Part shown: in pieces, positions 26,401 to 37,300 of the stretch
How positions within the stretch are numbered: the stretch's first letter is position 1
Layout of the letters: every line of letters begins with the position of its first letter
From: Numida meleagris
Taxonomy: Eukaryota > Chordata > Aves > Galliformes > Numididae
Assembly: GCF_002078875.1 (NCBI RefSeq)
Contig: NC_034411.1
Coordinates: forward strand, 29,161,226 to 29,225,225
Length of the DNA stretch: 64,000 nucleotides
Direction: 5' to 3'
Notes under the pieces: model-generated
Databases searched by the model: none
Seen by the model: the letters and a program-made list of their open reading frames with translations, nothing else
Told to the model about the DNA's origin: nothing
Translations under genes and position numbers: made by a program

Positions 26401-29400
26401 AAAGAACAGAGTAGTGTTAAACTGCTACAAAATGAGGAAAACCTCCAGCATCTAACCTGCCTTACCAATTCAGCCATGGATTGTCTTGTAAATGACTGTG
26501 AGCCCCAAAACACATTGGGGCAGAGCCACTAAGAGGCAAGTGCATGACACTCACCAGGCAGCTTTTATGCTTATAGCAGTGACAACAATCTGGTTGTTGA
26601 CTAAAGCACTAAAACCAGGTGGAGGTTACTCTGTTCTAATTCAGGCATTCTTGCACCAAGTTGCCTCCCTAGACTCATCTCTGCTGGTGACCCAGATTTC
26701 TCGCTGCTTGTGCACTGGGTCTTTACACCAACGGAAGGCAACAAACACTGAAATCCAGGTTCCCTCCAAACACTCATAATATCTCTCCTGGTAATGGTCT
26801 GGGAGGGTACAAACATTAAGTTAAACAACTTGTAAGCTCTTCTTATGCAGGACAGCTGTGTGTCTCAGCCTTTGCTGTCTTCTTTTTTCACACGACACAT
26901 GATGAAGGATCGCAATGGGGTTGCAGAAGTATACTACGGCAGGGACTCAGCCTCAAAATAAGAAGCACATGCTTGCAGACAGCATGGGTCATCACACTTC
27001 TTTCATTCCAGGACATCATGTACAAAACCAACTAATGTCCATACAGAAAAATTCTCAAACGTACTTATTTAACAGCATGTAGCTGACCCTCTCACTTGTT
27101 CATTCAAAGGTTGTTGTTTTGTGTTTTTTTTTCCTCAGCTAACACCTAGGCTAATCTAACAAGATGTTGTTGCAGGATTTGGACCAACAGCATAAATTAT
27201 AAGAATGTGCTCTTTTTCAATGCTTTTGGGGTGTATACCTGTTCTTATTTGTTATCCTTAGGAGGGATAAAAAAAAGAAAAGCAGACAACCGCTCTGCCT
27301 TTCTTCTGATAAAATTCATGTGGTAACTTTGTTTCTATAATAGGAAGAAGTTGGTGGGAACAGCTAACTAAAGTAGGTTGTAATGTAGGCTAACAAAATG
27401 TGAGGCACCGAAAGGAGCCTGATGTGGATGTGGAAACTGCCTGGTCCCACATAAGGGCGTCCGTTGCACAAGTTGGCACAGACACGTGCTGCTACGCTAC
27501 CCCACTTGGAGATGGGAGGAGGCTGGCAGCTCCTTGAATTCTCTTCTGTGGTCTTCCTGTCACCTTCTCCATAGCACTGGAGAAGCCTTTTTGTGCTGTG
27601 ACACAAGACTGATGCAAGTTAATTTAAACTGGTTTGGCATGCAAATCTCAGAGAAATGTGCAGGCATTCGAACATATTACTGTACACAAATATAATTTAA
27701 CTCCTTTTTAATCGCACCAAAATAAGGCTCGGCAGCAATATTTTACGTAACAACATAACAGACTGTTGGATTATTCACTGATTCTGTTGCCATGGTGCTC
27801 AAACAGCCTCCAGCACATCATCCAGAATACTAACGTACTGCAGGTATCACAAAGATAAACCCAGTTCAGGGCCACTACTGTCCATGCTGTATTTTTTTGG
27901 GCAGCTGTATTCTGAACTGTCCAGATCACATGCACAAATGTCAAAGTCAAGGACTATCAAAAGCATTCGGTACTACCAGCATTCAGCTGCAAGATTCAGG
28001 TCATGGTGAAGTAAAAAGTGAAGGCTAGAGTCTTTCTTTGTAAAATACTTTGAAGGAAATAGGATTTCACCATTCAGTTACAAAGATCCCATGACTGTTG
28101 TGGATGGCTGAAAAATGAGGCAGTCAAGAAAATACCAAAAAAATGCTGAACTATCTGGACTTCCTGATGAAGAAATTTATCTTGAACGCTGTGGATACCT
28201 CTGTGAAACACAGACAGTCCAAATGTGTGTTTTTCATTGAACACATTACAACTATTCCACACAGGTATTGTACTCATCACCAGTTATTCATTAAGCGGTA
28301 TGACTAACATCTGTCATGAGGTGTTTGTTCACTCATTATCTGACCATGGGTGAAGAAGTCTGTTGCAGTGGTATGTGCATTATTTTGGTACAGTTTTTAT
28401 TCTGCTTCTTATTTAGAATTTGTTACTGTACATTCATGTACAACACGCATGGACACAAAATGTGCTATGTATAAATATTTAGGCCAAAAAGGTGTGAATG
28501 AGCACATGGAAAAAATTTGAACTTTCTACAAATCTCTCATATAAAGCTCTGCATCATCTGCAGAACAGCCTTTCCCCTTCTGTACACAAATGACTTTTCT
28601 AAAGAAGCAGAACTGCTAGTCAAGACAATATACACCTCTGCTTACTAAAAACTATGGCTAGATGTATAATACTTGAAAGTAATATCAAAGGTGTCCAAAT
28701 TGAGATGGATAAAGAAAACAGAAGGATGTAGAACTGACAGGTATCATATAGAGCAGAGCAATCAGCTAGCCAAAACTAGATTTCCAAGTGAAAAATAGCA
28801 CAGGCTTGAAGAGGCCTAATTGTTTTTCCTTGTTCATACTCAGTTCAATATGCAGTCTTTGCCATTACATGACAGGTTTCCTTTGCCCAAATAATGTCTT
28901 TTATTTGCTCCATCTAAAATATTTTCTGACATTTATTCATTTCAGGCTGTTCTAGGAAACATCTGTACAGCAAATGTGTCTTAGACATACAGCTTGGATG
29001 AAAGAGATTTCCTTTTGGACTGGACAGCCTGAATAATGACCTCTGCAAATAAAACAAATGATTGATACTTGTAGTATTACTCACCACAGTACTATCTGCT
29101 GTTTCTCCCCTGATTTTTTAATGAGATTTAAAAGCCTTTGAGTGAATAACCCCAGCCTTTTCATTAATTTAGCTAGCATGAAAAGCTGTGGGGCCTATGT
29201 GGCAGGCGCTGTGGGTTAACAATAGGGGTACTGTTTAATCCAAGGGAAATAGAGTTTAAAATGGCTATGAATAAAGGAATATAGGATATTTTATGAGGTC
29301 AGGAGAAGCACTTTAAAGCAGGAGGTGCAAAGAGAGACCAGCTACAGAAGCATTCTTTCTTGCCACACTCACTTGGACTTGAACATGAAAAAATGCTTTA

Positions 29401-31096
29401 TAATTAGCTCTGCAGAAGACAAATCAAAGTGGAATACGTAAATACAAGAAGTTTTGTTGGTACTCAGAGGATCGCTTCTAACTTGCAGGAGTAGCTGGCT
29501 ACTGTTCATCGGGGAATAGACTATTCTTCTAGATGATATTCCTTACCAGGCTCATCTCTTTGAAATTCAGAGAAACACAAGGAGACAGTCTAGCAAGTGC
29601 AATAGCATTTCAACATAGGGAAAAATGGTATGTGATTTGCAGGTTTGTTTGTTTTCAAACACTGACTGACTCAGTTACTGAGAGCACTAATTAAGCAATC
29701 AGTGATTGAGAGTTTAGAGTGGAGAGCAGAAATGTTGAATCAAAATTGCAAACAAACTTCCTATAAAATACCTGAAAGTGGTTTTGTTCTCATGCACGCT
29801 ATACAACTGTAGTAGGTCCAGGGTCATTCATGCCACTCCTCATCCCTTTAGGATAGAGTTTCAGTGGAATAAATGGACCTTTAGAGACTCGGAGACAGAT
29901 GGAGAAGAGTACAGTTTCAAAATTGAATTAAATACCTTCCAGTTATGAAGCACAGATGTTCAGGGTCAGGAACACACACATGTAACACTGCTATAAAGTG
30001 TCAGACTACTGTTCCTGCTGTTGGAATATCCTAACCATTTGCAGGTGATTCAGAAGAAGGTGTGGGAACACCAAAAGGAGAATTATATCATAGTTCGCCC
30101 TATGGGAAAGCTCTTCCTTGATGCTTTCAGTCACTTGCTGTGAGTTTTTACATACTTACAATTTTTAAATTTAATTTTAAATCCTTAAGTAATGCAGTAA
30201 TGGATGCTCATGTTATTCATTCGTATGGCCAGTGGTTTTTCAAGTTCTGCAAAGTTCTTGGGCCAAGTGATAACACATAGAATAATTTTCACACACTAAC
30301 CATGAAATCTTTCTTTCTTTTTTTTTTTTTTTTTTGTAATTAAGAGTTCTGCCTTACAACTTCATGAAACATCCCATTTTTGCTTTAAAAGAAATTAGTT
30401 TCTCTATACCATTATTTCAAAAATATTTATAATGTTACCTTCTACCTCATCTCTCCTCTAGCACATAATTGCCATTTTAATTTTTTTACTACTACAGTTT
30501 GGCACTCCTTTTGTCTTCTTAATGTTGCCTTTACATAGTTGGGGAATCCCATGCGAAGACAGCAATGCTGATCACGTAACATGCTTGCGGATTTTGTGGT
30601 TTCTCCAATCCTGCTTTTAGGCTGCCAGGAGCCTCTTGCAGACGTATTTTCACAAAGCACTATCCAAGCTAGTAGGCAGTAATGCTTATGGGCCATGTAA
30701 ATTTCTGTGGGCAGTCTCACATGAGCATCCATTTGGCATGAGTCAAAGTTTTCGAGATAGATGTCTGTGGATACCTCCTAACTGGGGCAGTTCCTTAGCT
30801 CTCCACACGCTCTCCTTTTACTTTTCTCATACTTTGTGTATTCTCTCGTTCCCTTCCTCTTTCCAGTTCTCTGTTCTCCCTTCTCCTATTTCAGTCAGGT
30901 TCACGTGAGAAATTTCAGCTGGCTTTTGGAGTGTGAACTCCAGCTGACATACCTAAGCATCCGGAAGTCCTATCGACATCTCCATTTTTTTGATAATTTT
31001 CATCCTGCCTGGGGGGAAAGGGGCTGGAGGAGTCAGATCCCTTTGCCATGTCGTGTAACAACACACTGCTATATTCTGTCACTGACTTGCTATTTC
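23488..31096. other. Intergenic DNA, no gene recognised
   Basis: AT-rich unique sequence with a T-rich tract at 30318-30335. The longest frame is 146 codons on the + strand at 23770-24207, just after the CR1 fragment. It is Leu/Ser/Cys rich, has no recognisable motif and no support from a neighbouring exon, so I treat it as a chance frame. Confidence 0.6.
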
Positions 31097-31550
31097 AAGC
31101 CAAGAAGGGGGCCACAAAGATGATCAAAGGGCTGGAGCACCTCTCCTATGAAGAAAGGTTGAGGGAGTTGGGCTTGTTTAGCTTGGAGAAGAGAAGGATG
31201 TGGAGAGACCTCATTGTGGCCTTCCAGTACTTCAAGAGAGCTTATAAGCAGGAGGGGGACCAACTTTTTACATGGTCTGATAGTGATACGACAAGGAGGA
31301 ATGGCTTTAAACTAAGAGAGGGGAGATTTAGGAGAGATATTAGAAATAAATTATTTACTCAGAAGATGGGGAGGTACTAGCACAAGTTGCCCAGAGAAGC
31401 TGTGAATGGCGCATTCCTGGAGGTGTCAAGGCCAGGCTGGGTGGGGCCCTGGGCAGCCTGATCTGGTGGGTAGCAACCCTGCTGATGGCAGGGGGTTGGA
31501 ACTGGGTGGGCTTTGAGTTCCCCTCCAACCTAAGCGATTCTATGATTCTT
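31097..31550 (+). mobile_element. CR1 LINE 3' fragment, + strand
   Basis: About 450 bp. It begins with the CR1 segment that decodes as the end of ORF2 and the 3' UTR (AAAGATGATCAAAGGGCTGG, then CACCTCTCCTATGAAGAAAG, then GGCTTGTTTAGCTTGGAGAA). It continues through GCCTTCCAGTACTTCAAGAG and ends CCCCTCCAACCTAAGCGATTC with TATGATTCTT. A 110-codon frame (31048-31380) runs through it and is a remnant of the element, not a host gene. It lies tail to tail with the minus-strand CR1 at 31718-32072. Confidence 0.92.
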
Positions 31551-31717
31551 TCCCCTGCTTTTTAAACCCCGTTTCCAAATCCATTCACAAAAAACAGGCA
31601 GGCCACCTTCTCTCAGCCTTGGTGTATGATCATGGAGGTTGTGATTGGTGCCTGAGAATTATTCCACCAGTGGGGAAAGCTGGTGAGCTTTACCCTCAGA
31701 GGGTTTGAATAACTTGC

Positions 31718-32072
31718 ACAGAATCATAGAATCGTTTGACTTGAAAGGGACCCTTTTTAAGACCATCTGGTCCAACTCCCCTGCAATGAACAGGGATAGC
31801 TACAGCTAGATCAGGTGCTCTGAGCCCCATCCAGCCTAACCTTGGGAGTCTCCAGGGATGGGACATCCACCACCTCTCTGGGCTACCTGTTCCAGTGCCT
31901 CACTGCCCTTATTGTAAAAAACATTTTCATTAAATTTGGTCTAATCCTCCTTTCTTTAGTTTGAAACCATTTCTCCTTGTCCAATCTCAACAGGCCCTGC
32001 TAAAGAGTACCCTTCTTTCTTAAAGGCCCCCTTTAGATACTGAAAGGTCACTATCAGGTCTCTCCAAATTGC
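31718..32072 (-). mobile_element. CR1 LINE 3' fragment, - strand
   Basis: Read on the + strand it starts with the reversed tail ACAGAATCATAGAATCG, then AAGGGACC...CCATCTGGTCCAACTCCC. It continues through GGGACATCCACCACCTCTCT, TGTTCCAGTGCCTCA and TTTCTCCTTGTCCAATC. This is the typical reverse complement of an avian CR1 3' region. The element points away from KCNK5. Its outer (5'-truncated) end is about 180 bp from the start of the CpG island. Confidence 0.92.
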
Positions 32073-32130
32073 CAGGGAGTCACTAGCTAGGGTCTCGCCC
32101 AGCTGCCAAACTCACAGACCTCCCCCTCCC

Positions 32131-32154
32131 ACACACACACACACACACACACAC
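32131..32154. repeat. (AC)12 microsatellite
   Basis: An uninterrupted (AC)12 dinucleotide array lies between the minus-strand CR1 and the CpG island, about 660 bp before the KCNK5 start codon. Such arrays are often polymorphic and can adopt Z-DNA, but no effect on the promoter can be read from the sequence. Confidence 0.95.
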
Positions 32155-32254
32155 GAACACGCAGAAAGGTATGATTTATCGAGCGTACAAAAGGCACGAA
32201 GGAAGAGATGCTGTTCCTGCTTTGAAAGGTCTCTAATGCCCTGGGTCACCCCGT

Positions 32255-33330
32255 CTTCCCTCGAAGAATGGAAAAACGCCCAGGGCAGCACGGCTCAGGG
32301 CTTCACCTCAGCGGCCCCCACGCCCTCTCCCAAAGGCCGCGGGGGAGGGGAAAGGAGGGGAGGTCGCGCGTCCCCCTCTCCCCCTGGCGGGCCCCAGCGG
32401 CCGCCCCTCACCGGGGCCGCGGGGCGGGGAGCGCCTCGCGGCGGAGCCGGCGGCACCTCGGGGCTCACTGGCGGCGGCCTCGCATGCGCGCGGCGGGGCG
32501 GGCGGCGGGGGGGGAGGAAGCGGGAGGGCACCAAATTCAAATCGTTGCTGAGAAGGGAGGGGAAAATACACGGGGGAAGGAGGCAAGTCAGGGGGAACAG
32601 AGAGGAGCGGAGGAGGAGAGAGGGAGGAGGAGAGTGGGAGGGGAGTGTGGAAGGCTCTAAGGGAAAGCGGCAGAGGCCGGAGAGGAGGCACGGCGGACGG
32701 CGGGGAAGGCAGAGGTGTCAGGGGAAGGACAGGGCGGCTTCGGGCACCCTCGGCAGCAGCGCGGGGCAGCCGCCCGCCCATCCGCCCTCCCCGCCCGCCC
32801 GCGCGCCGCGGCACCATGGTGGACAGGGGCCCCTTGCTGACCTCGGCCATCATCTTCTACCTGTCCATCGGGGCGGCGATCTTCGAGGTGCTGGAGGAGC
32901 CGCACTGGCGCTCGGCTACGGACGACTACAAGCGGCAGAAGACGGAGCTACTCAAGCAGTTTCCCTGCCTGGGCCAGGAAGGGCTGGACAAGATCCTGCA
33001 GGTACGGCGGGGACGGGGGTGCCGGGCAGGGCGGCAGGTGCCGCCGACGCCCGGGGCGGAACGCAGCGGGGCAGCGCTAGGCTGCCCGCGGGGAGCCGGC
33101 GGCCGTCCCCTCCGCACAAAGCCCGGCGGGTCCTGTCCCGAGAGCGCGGAGAGCGCTTTCCGCCCGCCCTCACTGCTTAATGATAGAGTGATTAGGCGGG
33201 TCCGCGCTCCTCATCCCCGCGATAAAGGAGTGTGGGGTGCCTCGGGGTGGGCGCTCCTCACGCGTGGGGATGAGGAGGTGGCCGAGTGGGTGCTCCTGCC
33301 CGGCGCGTTAGTCGTGAATGCGGCTCTTGT
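32255..33330 (+). promoter_or_regulatory. KCNK5: KCNK5 CpG-island promoter and 5' UTR
   Basis: GC content and CpG density rise sharply at about 32.25 kb and fall back at about 33.33 kb, spanning exon 1. No TATA box is evident. Candidate Sp1-type GC boxes are GGGGCGGGG at 32421-32429 and GGGGCGGGC at 32495-32503. CTCGCATGCGCG at 32479-32490 matches the NRF1 palindrome at 11 of 12 positions. A G-rich run at 32492-32538 and a purine-rich 5' leader at about 32551-32700 follow. The transcription start cannot be fixed from sequence. It most likely lies between about 32.4 and 32.75 kb. The island could also fire in the divergent direction, but no gene is visible there. Confidence 0.8.
32816..33001 (+). 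CDS. KCNK5: KCNK5 coding exon 1 (residues 1-62)
   Basis: Encodes the N-terminus, the first membrane helix M1 (about residues 6-24) and the first half of the extracellular cap. The ATG sits in an excellent Kozak context (CACCATGG, with A at -3 and G at +4), and the encoded start MVDRGPLLTS matches the vertebrate TASK-2 N-terminus, which fixes the start. The frame is also open upstream without an ATG, so an extension is not expected. C51, in the FPCLG motif, is the cap cysteine that in K2P channels links the two subunits. The exon ends ...KILQ and is followed by a GTACGG donor at 33002. Intron phase is 0. The exon lies inside the CpG island. Confidence 0.97.
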
Positions 33331-34364
33331 TTCAGCACCCGAGGTGGTTTCTCCTGCCTCAATGGACGTTGTGTGTAAGGAAGGGAAGGTGAAGCCAAGT
33401 CTTGATCCTCTTCTGTTTGGTCTGGATTCGTATTTATTTTTTTTCTCGCCTTCTTTTTTTTTCCTAGTGAATGCTCTCGTTGTGAGGAAAACGTGTGTGG
33501 GGGTCTGAGCCGAGGTCCGAAAGGTCAGTCAGGCTGCGAGCCTGAAGGAGAGGTGCAGGCAGGTCAGAAATGAGTGCCTTGCACGCAGAGATCTTGCGCT
33601 GAGATTCCACTTTGGGCGAGTGACTTCTTTCTGAGCCATAAGGAGCTGATAATTGTCTCATTTCCTATCTGGCAGAATGCCTCTTTAAAACTAATTATTA
33701 ATCAATATCATATAGTAAGTGCCGGAGTAGTACAAACTTAGTGTCTTTTTATGGATGTGGTGTCAACTGAAACATGGCGGCAAGCAGTGGTGAACCATGG
33801 AAAATAGGCTGCCCAGATACGGGGGCTCTGGTGGTGAAAATGAGTCCCTCAGGACTTTGCTTCAGAAACTGTTAGATTGACTAGATCTTATCATCACTGC
33901 GCTTTAGACTTTTTTTTTAAATTATATTCTTAAATTTACTAAAAGTCCACTAAAACACTAGGAAATTGACTCATTCGTTCTGTTAGCATAATTAATTCTG
34001 TGCGACCTTTGAAGAGATATGGTTCTTGATGCTACAAGTTTGTGGTTAAACATTTCTTACTTCAGCTGGTGAATGTTTTGTGTCTGTTTCAGATAGAGCT
34101 TTCCGTTGGTAGTGTCCTTACCATTTCTGTCTTAGTGCTCTCTATTAAATACAGTTTTGTAGTATGCAGTGAAACAGTAAATGGAGGCTTGAAATTTGTG
34201 AAGGGATGCTGGAAAATGAAAGACGTGCATGTTTTGCTGCACTAGAATCTTAGTGAAATCTTACTCCGCATTATCCCAAGCTTGTCCAGTGTCCCTGGGA
34301 GAAAAACCTCATCTGGACTGAGGTGTGCCTACCATGTTTAACTTGCTGCTGATATAATTCAGAA

Positions 34365-34388
34365 TCTAGACTCTAGCTAGAGTCTAGA
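34365..34388. repeat. 24-bp perfect palindrome
   Basis: TCTAGACTCTAG followed at once by CTAGAGTCTAGA is a perfect inverted repeat with 12-bp arms and no spacer, in KCNK5 intron 1. It could extrude a short cruciform or bind a dimeric factor. No known motif was recognised. Confidence 0.95.
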
Positions 34389-37300
34389 AAATTCACACTA
34401 GTATGAGGGAACTATTTAGCTGTTGTTTTTCCATGACCCTTACCACAATTAATCCTGAAGCAGCAGAAAAGTTTTTTCTAAACCAAAAAATTACTAGGAA
34501 AAAAAATTCTAGGGCAGTTCATTATGGATGGACCATATGAGACAGTACATTGTAGAGTGTGGATGGGTGCAGAGTCGATGAGAAGAAAAGCAGTATAAGG
34601 GAAACTATAGGCAGATCAAAGTAATTGGTTTGAGTACCTCTGCACACCACAAAGTGGAGGAGGGACTTCCCTCCTCAGTGTGTTGGCTTCTGGTGATATT
34701 CTTGTATTCCTGTTTTGCCTCTGTACTACTTCCAGTTATACCTTACTTTCCATGTCTGATCTTGCTGGTCTGATGATCCCTTATAGATATTTTGCTGTCA
34801 TCTTAAGACCGGTTTAGCTAAAGTATGAATTTTTGCTTACTCTTTCACTCTTACTGGTGAAACTTCAACATTTGCTTTCTTCTGGATTTGTACTTTTGTT
34901 GCTGTTCTTATTTAGTGTGAGAAGTGATGGGAAGGAGGGAAGTAGCGTACAGAGGAGGGTGATAGGATGAAATCTAGTCCAGCTGAAACTGAGAGGGGGA
35001 AAAGAAACAAAAAGTCATAGTAGGTAATAATGGTTTTGTCTTGAACAAGCTGTAAAATATACTGCAAATAATGTTTGTAGTGGTCATTTGTTGACTACTA
35101 TCCATGCTTCTTCTGTTGGGTTTTGATGATTCTTTAGAACATTACAAATCTGTGTTTTCTTTTGGCAAATCCTGGTCATCTTGCACTCATACAAAGCCTC
35201 CAAATGTATTACAACTCATCATCATTGACTTCAAAATATGCATTTTTTTCCTTATCCACACTTCTCTTTTGCTCCTCTGAGCTGCTTCTATGGACTCCTG
35301 AACTAGTTCTTGGGATTTGGCATGACTTGCCTTATTTCCCAGCTTTTGTTTTCAGTCTCATGGCCTTCAGTTCATCTTAGAGCTTTTCCTCTCACTCTGC
35401 TTGTGGTCCCCACTGCTTATGTGACTCTTCACAGCCACACTGAGCTTTACTAATTACTTCTCTGATATTCTCTTTAATATCCCCATTTAAAACACACAGG
35501 ATAAAGTTTTTCAGCAAATATAACCAGATATAAAAAGTTAAATGGTTGGTAAAATGCAAAGATGCCAAGAAATGTTTAAGTTGAACTAACAATACCAATT
35601 TTGTTTGCAGAAGCAAGCTGAAAGGTGACAAGGACTGACTTATTCAGAGACAGATCTCTCTGCTGCCCTTGTTTCCCACCCAGGTTAGCTTGTGTGTTCA
35701 TCTCAGCCTAATGTTAGCTGTAAGTGCAATGGAAGTTCTGTATTGAATGGATGCAAAGTTAAATGTGCAGGGTGATCTTAACTGTTTAAAAAAAAAATGA
35801 GTTTATCAGCGCAGATTCTCAATTTGTATACAGACTGGTATGTTTGTACCTACAATTCGAGTGATTGTTAAGGGGGCTGTATTATGTCAAATACTCTCTA
35901 GAGCTTGTATTCTGTAATACAAGATTTCACAACACCTGATTACAGTAGAAATACACTGCAATAAACTTTTATTGAAATACACAACAAACACTTTCACAAA
36001 TCTTGTAAGATAAGTGTTTTAGGATAGCTAGAAAGCTAGATAGCTAAGAATAAGCTTAAAAACAGCACCTATAAATCTTATGTGAAGAATCCATTTGCTT
36101 TCAATTATTTTAAGTGCCATGAAAGTATTATCTAAACTCCTATTGGAGTAGTACTACTTAGACCCTTATATTAAAAGTGTTTGATTCCAAACTGTGTGTA
36201 GGCTGTTGTATAGAAGTCTATGGCTTTGCCTTGCCTTGCTGCAAAGGCTCAGAGTCCTGGGACTCTTTAGGAGGGGGAAGAGGGAGAAGGCTGTGAGATC
36301 CACAGTGATGGTACCTTCTCTTACCCTGCTGTACAAATGAGTTTTGCACACAGAAGCAAATGTAGAGTAATGCGGTTGTTTCCCTCTTCTCTAGTTCCTT
36401 ACTTTTACTCTTTATTGCTCCATCCTGATTGTGAAACATCAGCTTAATGATAAAGGAGCTATTCATGCAAGGAGGAGCTCTCTTGACCCTCATACCACTA
36501 TTTATATGAGCAAAGGTTTGCAACACTGAGCTACATCTTGTTTACCGGGATATCTGTTTCGTTGGCCCACTGTAGTTGTCGAGGAATTAAATGCTTCCCA
36601 CTGATAAACCTCAAGGCTGGTGAAGAGAAAGGGAATAATTTAAAGATAAGTGAAAATGGTTACTTTCAAAGCAAAGTAATAAAATGGAAAGAGAAACTAG
36701 CAAAGTTCAGGAAAAGCAGGCAAACATAGAAGAACAAATAATTGAGGTCTTTATTTGAAAAGCATGCAGGACTGTAAACTGGCCTGACAAAGAGCTTTAG
36801 AAACTTGAATGTTTAGACTTAGAGCCCAGTGCTGTGAACAAATATTTAAAAGATTCTTAAGGAGAGCTTCTGCTAGGATATACTTGGCACACAGGAGGAT
36901 TATTCTAAAGGAAATAACCTCAAGTGGCTTAATAATGATTTCTCCTCTGATTTTTTTTTTTTTTTCAAGCCAGGATATCTTCTTCATTTGCGAATACTGA
37001 CAGGTGCACTTCTGAATTCAAATTTTCTAAAACCTTGTGTTAAGTTTTAAATGCTTTTCATTAGTTCAACATTCAGTAAAGAGACTGTAGCTTTTCCTTA
37101 TTTTTAGTAGAGTGAGTTGTTCACCAATGTAAAGTTAGTATAGACTGTTCTTTTTTTCAATAATCTTTACTTTTCCATGTTCTTGAGGAGGTACATAAAT
37201 ACAGTATGGAAGGTTCTAGACTACTGGGGCTTGTTTGGTTGTCTGTTTACTTCCTGATTCCTTCTACCTAACGTATTGAAGGTGGAGGAGACTAATTGGA

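Noticed and set aside
31048..31380. 110-codon + strand frame ending in KLREGRFRRDIRNKLF
   Set aside because: It is the translated end of a CR1 retrotransposon, not a host gene.
1..32200. A second two-pore channel gene (KCNK16 or KCNK17 is expected somewhere upstream by mammalian synteny)
   Set aside because: No GYG/GFG pore motif or matching exon was visible in the left part of the window on either strand; the neighbour is probably outside it.
32308..32853. 181-codon Pro-rich minus-strand frame
   Set aside because: Antisense shadow of the CpG island; proline runs are the complement of G-rich sequence.
32236..33180. 314-codon Arg/Gly-rich + strand frame across the CpG island
   Set aside because: A composition-driven frame in GC-rich DNA, out of phase with KCNK5 exon 1 and running into intron 1. 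Kept only as a possible uORF.
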